In this document: positions 61,546 through 64,000 of the stretch, piece after piece
Position numbering within the stretch: position 1 is the first letter of the stretch
Layout: each line of letters begins with the position of its first letter
Source of the DNA: Phycomyces blakesleeanus NRRL 1555(-)
Lineage: Eukaryota; Mucoromycota; Mucoromycetes; Mucorales; Phycomycetaceae
Direction: 5' to 3'
Length of the DNA: 64,000 nt
NCBI RefSeq assembly: GCF_001638985.1
Contig: NW_017265144.1
Location: 806,001 to 870,000, forward strand
The notes under the pieces: generated by a model
Seen by the model: the letters and a program-made list of their open reading frames with translations, nothing else
Database searches by the model: none
Told to the model about the DNA's origin: nothing
Translations under genes and position numbers: made by a program

Positions 61546-62526
61546 CTTGTAATATTATATATATATACCCTTTTTTTCTCTCTCTTCTTTAAAAAATATA
61601 TAATAATTTAGCTATATATTTAAGCTTTTAATTCTTAACTTAAGAATTAAACAAGATGAGCCGAAACCCCCTTTGGTTTTCCTTTTTTATTTTATTTTTT
61701 ATTTTAAGGAATATCAAATCAAATAGGCTTTGCACCCTTCTATTTCATGAATCAAAGCGAGCATATAATAAAACAAGGGGGTGGGCTTTGATTGTAATTA
61801 TACTGTTATTTTGATTACTATATACTTCTACAGTTCAAATTCTTGCCTTTCCAAAATCTATAAAAAAAAACCAAAACTAAACACATATTGACTAGAATAC
61901 AATAGAAGAAAAGAATAATATGTAAGAGTAATATGATCAAAATTGTTTTCAAACCGCATGTCTTTAAACAATTTTCTATATATGTAAATACACATTCATA
62001 AGATCTGATTTAAGCATAGATATTTAGATAGATAGGTAGATAGATAAAAGAATAATTAAGGGGTACCTAAAGATGAAGTGCGAACAGACACAGACGATTT
62101 CCCAAAAGGTGTACAAGTAAGTTGACAAAACCACGCAAAAATAAAAAATAAAAAATATAAATTAGGGGGGAAGTTTAAAAAAAAATACCCCTCAAAAAGA
62201 AATGCCAAGTAATTAGAGTATTTTTTTATTGACATAAAGCAAAGAGAAGGTGAGCTGCTATTAAGGTAAGATAAGGTAAAATAGGGTAAGATAAAATATA
62301 GAATGAATATATATATATATATAGTAGATATAATAAAATATCGTAGAGTAGTGTTCAAAAACGCAGAGAGAGAGAGAGAGAGAGAGAAGGGATACATAAT
62401 GTGTACAGTAGCAATTATAGCTTAAAATGGAAAAAATCCAAAGAGATAAAGAACAGGTAGATAAGAAGATAAGGTTGATAAGTGAATCAGAGCAAGTAGA
62501 TTCCTAGGGTACTTCTTCTTGGTTGT

Positions 62527-64000
62527 TCATAACAAGATCATAGGATTCGAAAAATAATAAGATATCAAAAAGTGAGTTTCTGTGATCTTTTACAAGTACT
62601 TGATAGAGGAAGAGTGTTTTCTAAAGATGTGTATAATAAAGCAAATAATATACTTTTTCTTGCTTCTTACCATTGTGGGTGCTAGGTGGCTGAGAGCCTC
62701 TAGCCTGTGGGTTGTAATCTTGTTGGTGATTGTAGAAAATCTCGGTTGGATCTGTGAAACCTTGAAGAGAATTTACTCTGGCGTTGGCTTCAATAATGGC
62801 TCGGCCGGATTGTACGAGGGCCAAGTTCATTTGGGCAATACGCTCTTCCAACAGATAGAGAACAAAGTCATCAAAGAATACGCAGATTATGCGGAATATA
62901 GCTAAGATAAAAGAAAATAGTGGCTATCATTAGACTTGTTATCTGCCAAGTTGGAATCTTTTGCTTGAAATTTTACCCAAGCTTCTTGCATTTCTGAGCG
63001 ACAGATCACGAAGCACAAGAGATGTGTAGAATGTCCATTTCATTACTAGCTGTTTTGCCTGGATAATGTAGTGCTCACAATCAATTGCCTGTCTCACCTA
63101 GAAGAATCAAAGAAGTAGATATATGTATTAGCTGTCAGGAAGCAGTGCTCTCTTTTGAGTACGAGAGGTAGACTTACTGAGAATCTACTCATATACATTT
63201 CCATGAGCTTATCGATCCATTTCATCCATGCATCTAACTTGGCACCACTTATTAGCAGCTGAGGAATATCACTTTGCACTAAACACATAAATAAATTGTA
63301 ACATTAAAGTTAGACATCATTCATAAAAATATAACATCAAAAAAGAATCATACAAATTTGTTCGATGAATGTCGATTTGCAATCACAGATCCATAAGCCT
63401 TGGTCTGTTACACTTCTGATGTCCATATCCTGCCAATCGATTTTCATTTGGCGAATATGACCAGCGTCCTTGAGAACTGCTGTTGCGGTCTGGGCCATTT
63501 CATTTATAGACAAGTGTCTCTGTAATTTTGCTGCAAATATGTATGCGACTAATAATAATGCAAAAGATTAGAAACATGTTTACGTATATTTATTGATATA
63601 TCAATTTTTATCTATTTATCTATCTACTGATCTACTGATCTATTGATCTATTCATTAATTGATCCACTAATATTACTGATCTCTTGATATATCAACAGAA
63701 AAATGTTTGTTTGTTTGGTTTGGTTTTACCTTCATACTTCTTTTGGTACAATTTTTGGGGGAATCCTTTAAGATAAACATCCAATTCATCGACCACATTG
63801 CGTGAAAACCTCAGCAAGCTCCGGCGCACCTTTTGACTCAATGGCGCATCAATAGTCGGAAAAGCTTGTACAATAATGGTCTAGACATACATACACATTT
63901 TATTAAAAGAAAAATCGTGTGTAAATCATTAAATATAGTAAAGAAAATAAGTATTGAAAATGGTTTGTTCAAGAGTTTAGAAACTTACATCATAAAGTAT
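62527..64000 (-). CDS. RFX-family transcription factor, C-terminal part (5' end outside window)
   Basis: Exons on the minus strand encode, in order, VQAFPTIDAPLSQKVRRSLL, RHLSINEMAQTATAVLKDAG, WQDMDIRSVTDQGLWICDCK, LISGAKLDAWMKWIDKLM, KWTFYTSLVLRDLSLRNA, and FFDDFVLYLLEERIAQMNLA. This matches the conserved B/C and dimerisation regions of RFX proteins (animal RFX1 has K-W-S-F-Y-S-S-M-V-I-R-D-L-T-L-R). The winged-helix DNA-binding domain must lie beyond 64000. Fungal RFX factors regulate DNA-damage and cell-cycle genes. The last exon is uncertain: splicing after THN near 62.68 kb could end in either of two frames between 62505 and 62530. Confidence 0.85.

Larger units (their letters stand above)
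55239..62526. other. 7.3-kb gene-free, microsatellite-rich stretch
   Basis: No frame here looks like a conserved protein. It is crowded with simple repeats: AT runs (55.54, 55.73, 56.24 kb), CATA runs (56.38 kb), AAAAT and AAT runs (58.32-58.41 kb), AC (60.24 kb), a compound hexamer array (60.59-60.77 kb), a GGGCA run (61.52 kb) and GA (62.36 kb). It could carry non-coding transcripts or long regulatory regions for the zinc-finger and RFX genes, but the sequence gives no direct sign. Confidence 0.5.

Overview
This window is eukaryotic, and its content points to an early-diverging filamentous fungus of the Mucoromycota, probably Mucorales. The supporting signs are an AT-rich background, many 45-100 nt GT-AG introns, single-copy fungal genes (UBC8, GEM1, LIG1, a sphingoid-base kinase, SNF7, ATG17, COX14, a PAK kinase, an RFX factor), and transposons of types common in these genomes. 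I cannot name the species from sequence alone.

Layout. 1-1.7 kb: gene-free. 1.73-3.74 kb: an apparently intact Tc1/mariner element with near-identical 177/179 bp inverted repeats and TA flanks. 4.1-5.7 kb: a decayed Crypton-type tyrosine recombinase, minus strand. 5.7-11.3 kb: a decayed two-ORF LINE, plus strand. 11.5-31.8 kb: the gene island, with UBC8 (E2 enzyme), GEM1 (mitochondrial Miro GTPase), LIG1 (replicative DNA ligase), a diacylglycerol/sphingosine-kinase family lipid kinase, SNF7 (ESCRT-III), COX14 (cytochrome oxidase assembly; a small gene previously hidden by introns), ATG17 (autophagy scaffold), an alpha/beta hydrolase and an F-box protein. 33.58-43.63 kb: a nested transposon. 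A CACTA/Tnp2 element carries a transposase gene and a divergent accessory gene, and an apparently intact LINE has inserted 8 bp inside its left terminus. 44.6-47.4 kb: a PAK kinase gene. 47.4-62.5 kb: AT-rich, microsatellite-laden sequence with only two genes, a universal stress protein and a C2H2 transcription factor. 62.5-64 kb: the C-terminal part of an RFX-family transcription factor, running off the right edge.

The cellular genes are ordinary housekeeping or regulatory genes and do not form a pathway cluster. Several act on membranes and mitochondria (GEM1, COX14, ATG17, SNF7, lipid kinase), but nothing beyond proximity links them. The most notable structures are in the mobile DNA: the LINE-in-CACTA nest with a 16-bp target duplication spanning the CACTA boundary, the conserved TAATTATG stop/start junction between the LINE ORFs, 22-bp repeat units inside the Tc1 termini, the CACTA accessory ORF, and a short inverted-repeat element family present twice. 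GEM1 also carries two GC-AG introns. I found no convincing new multi-gene system.
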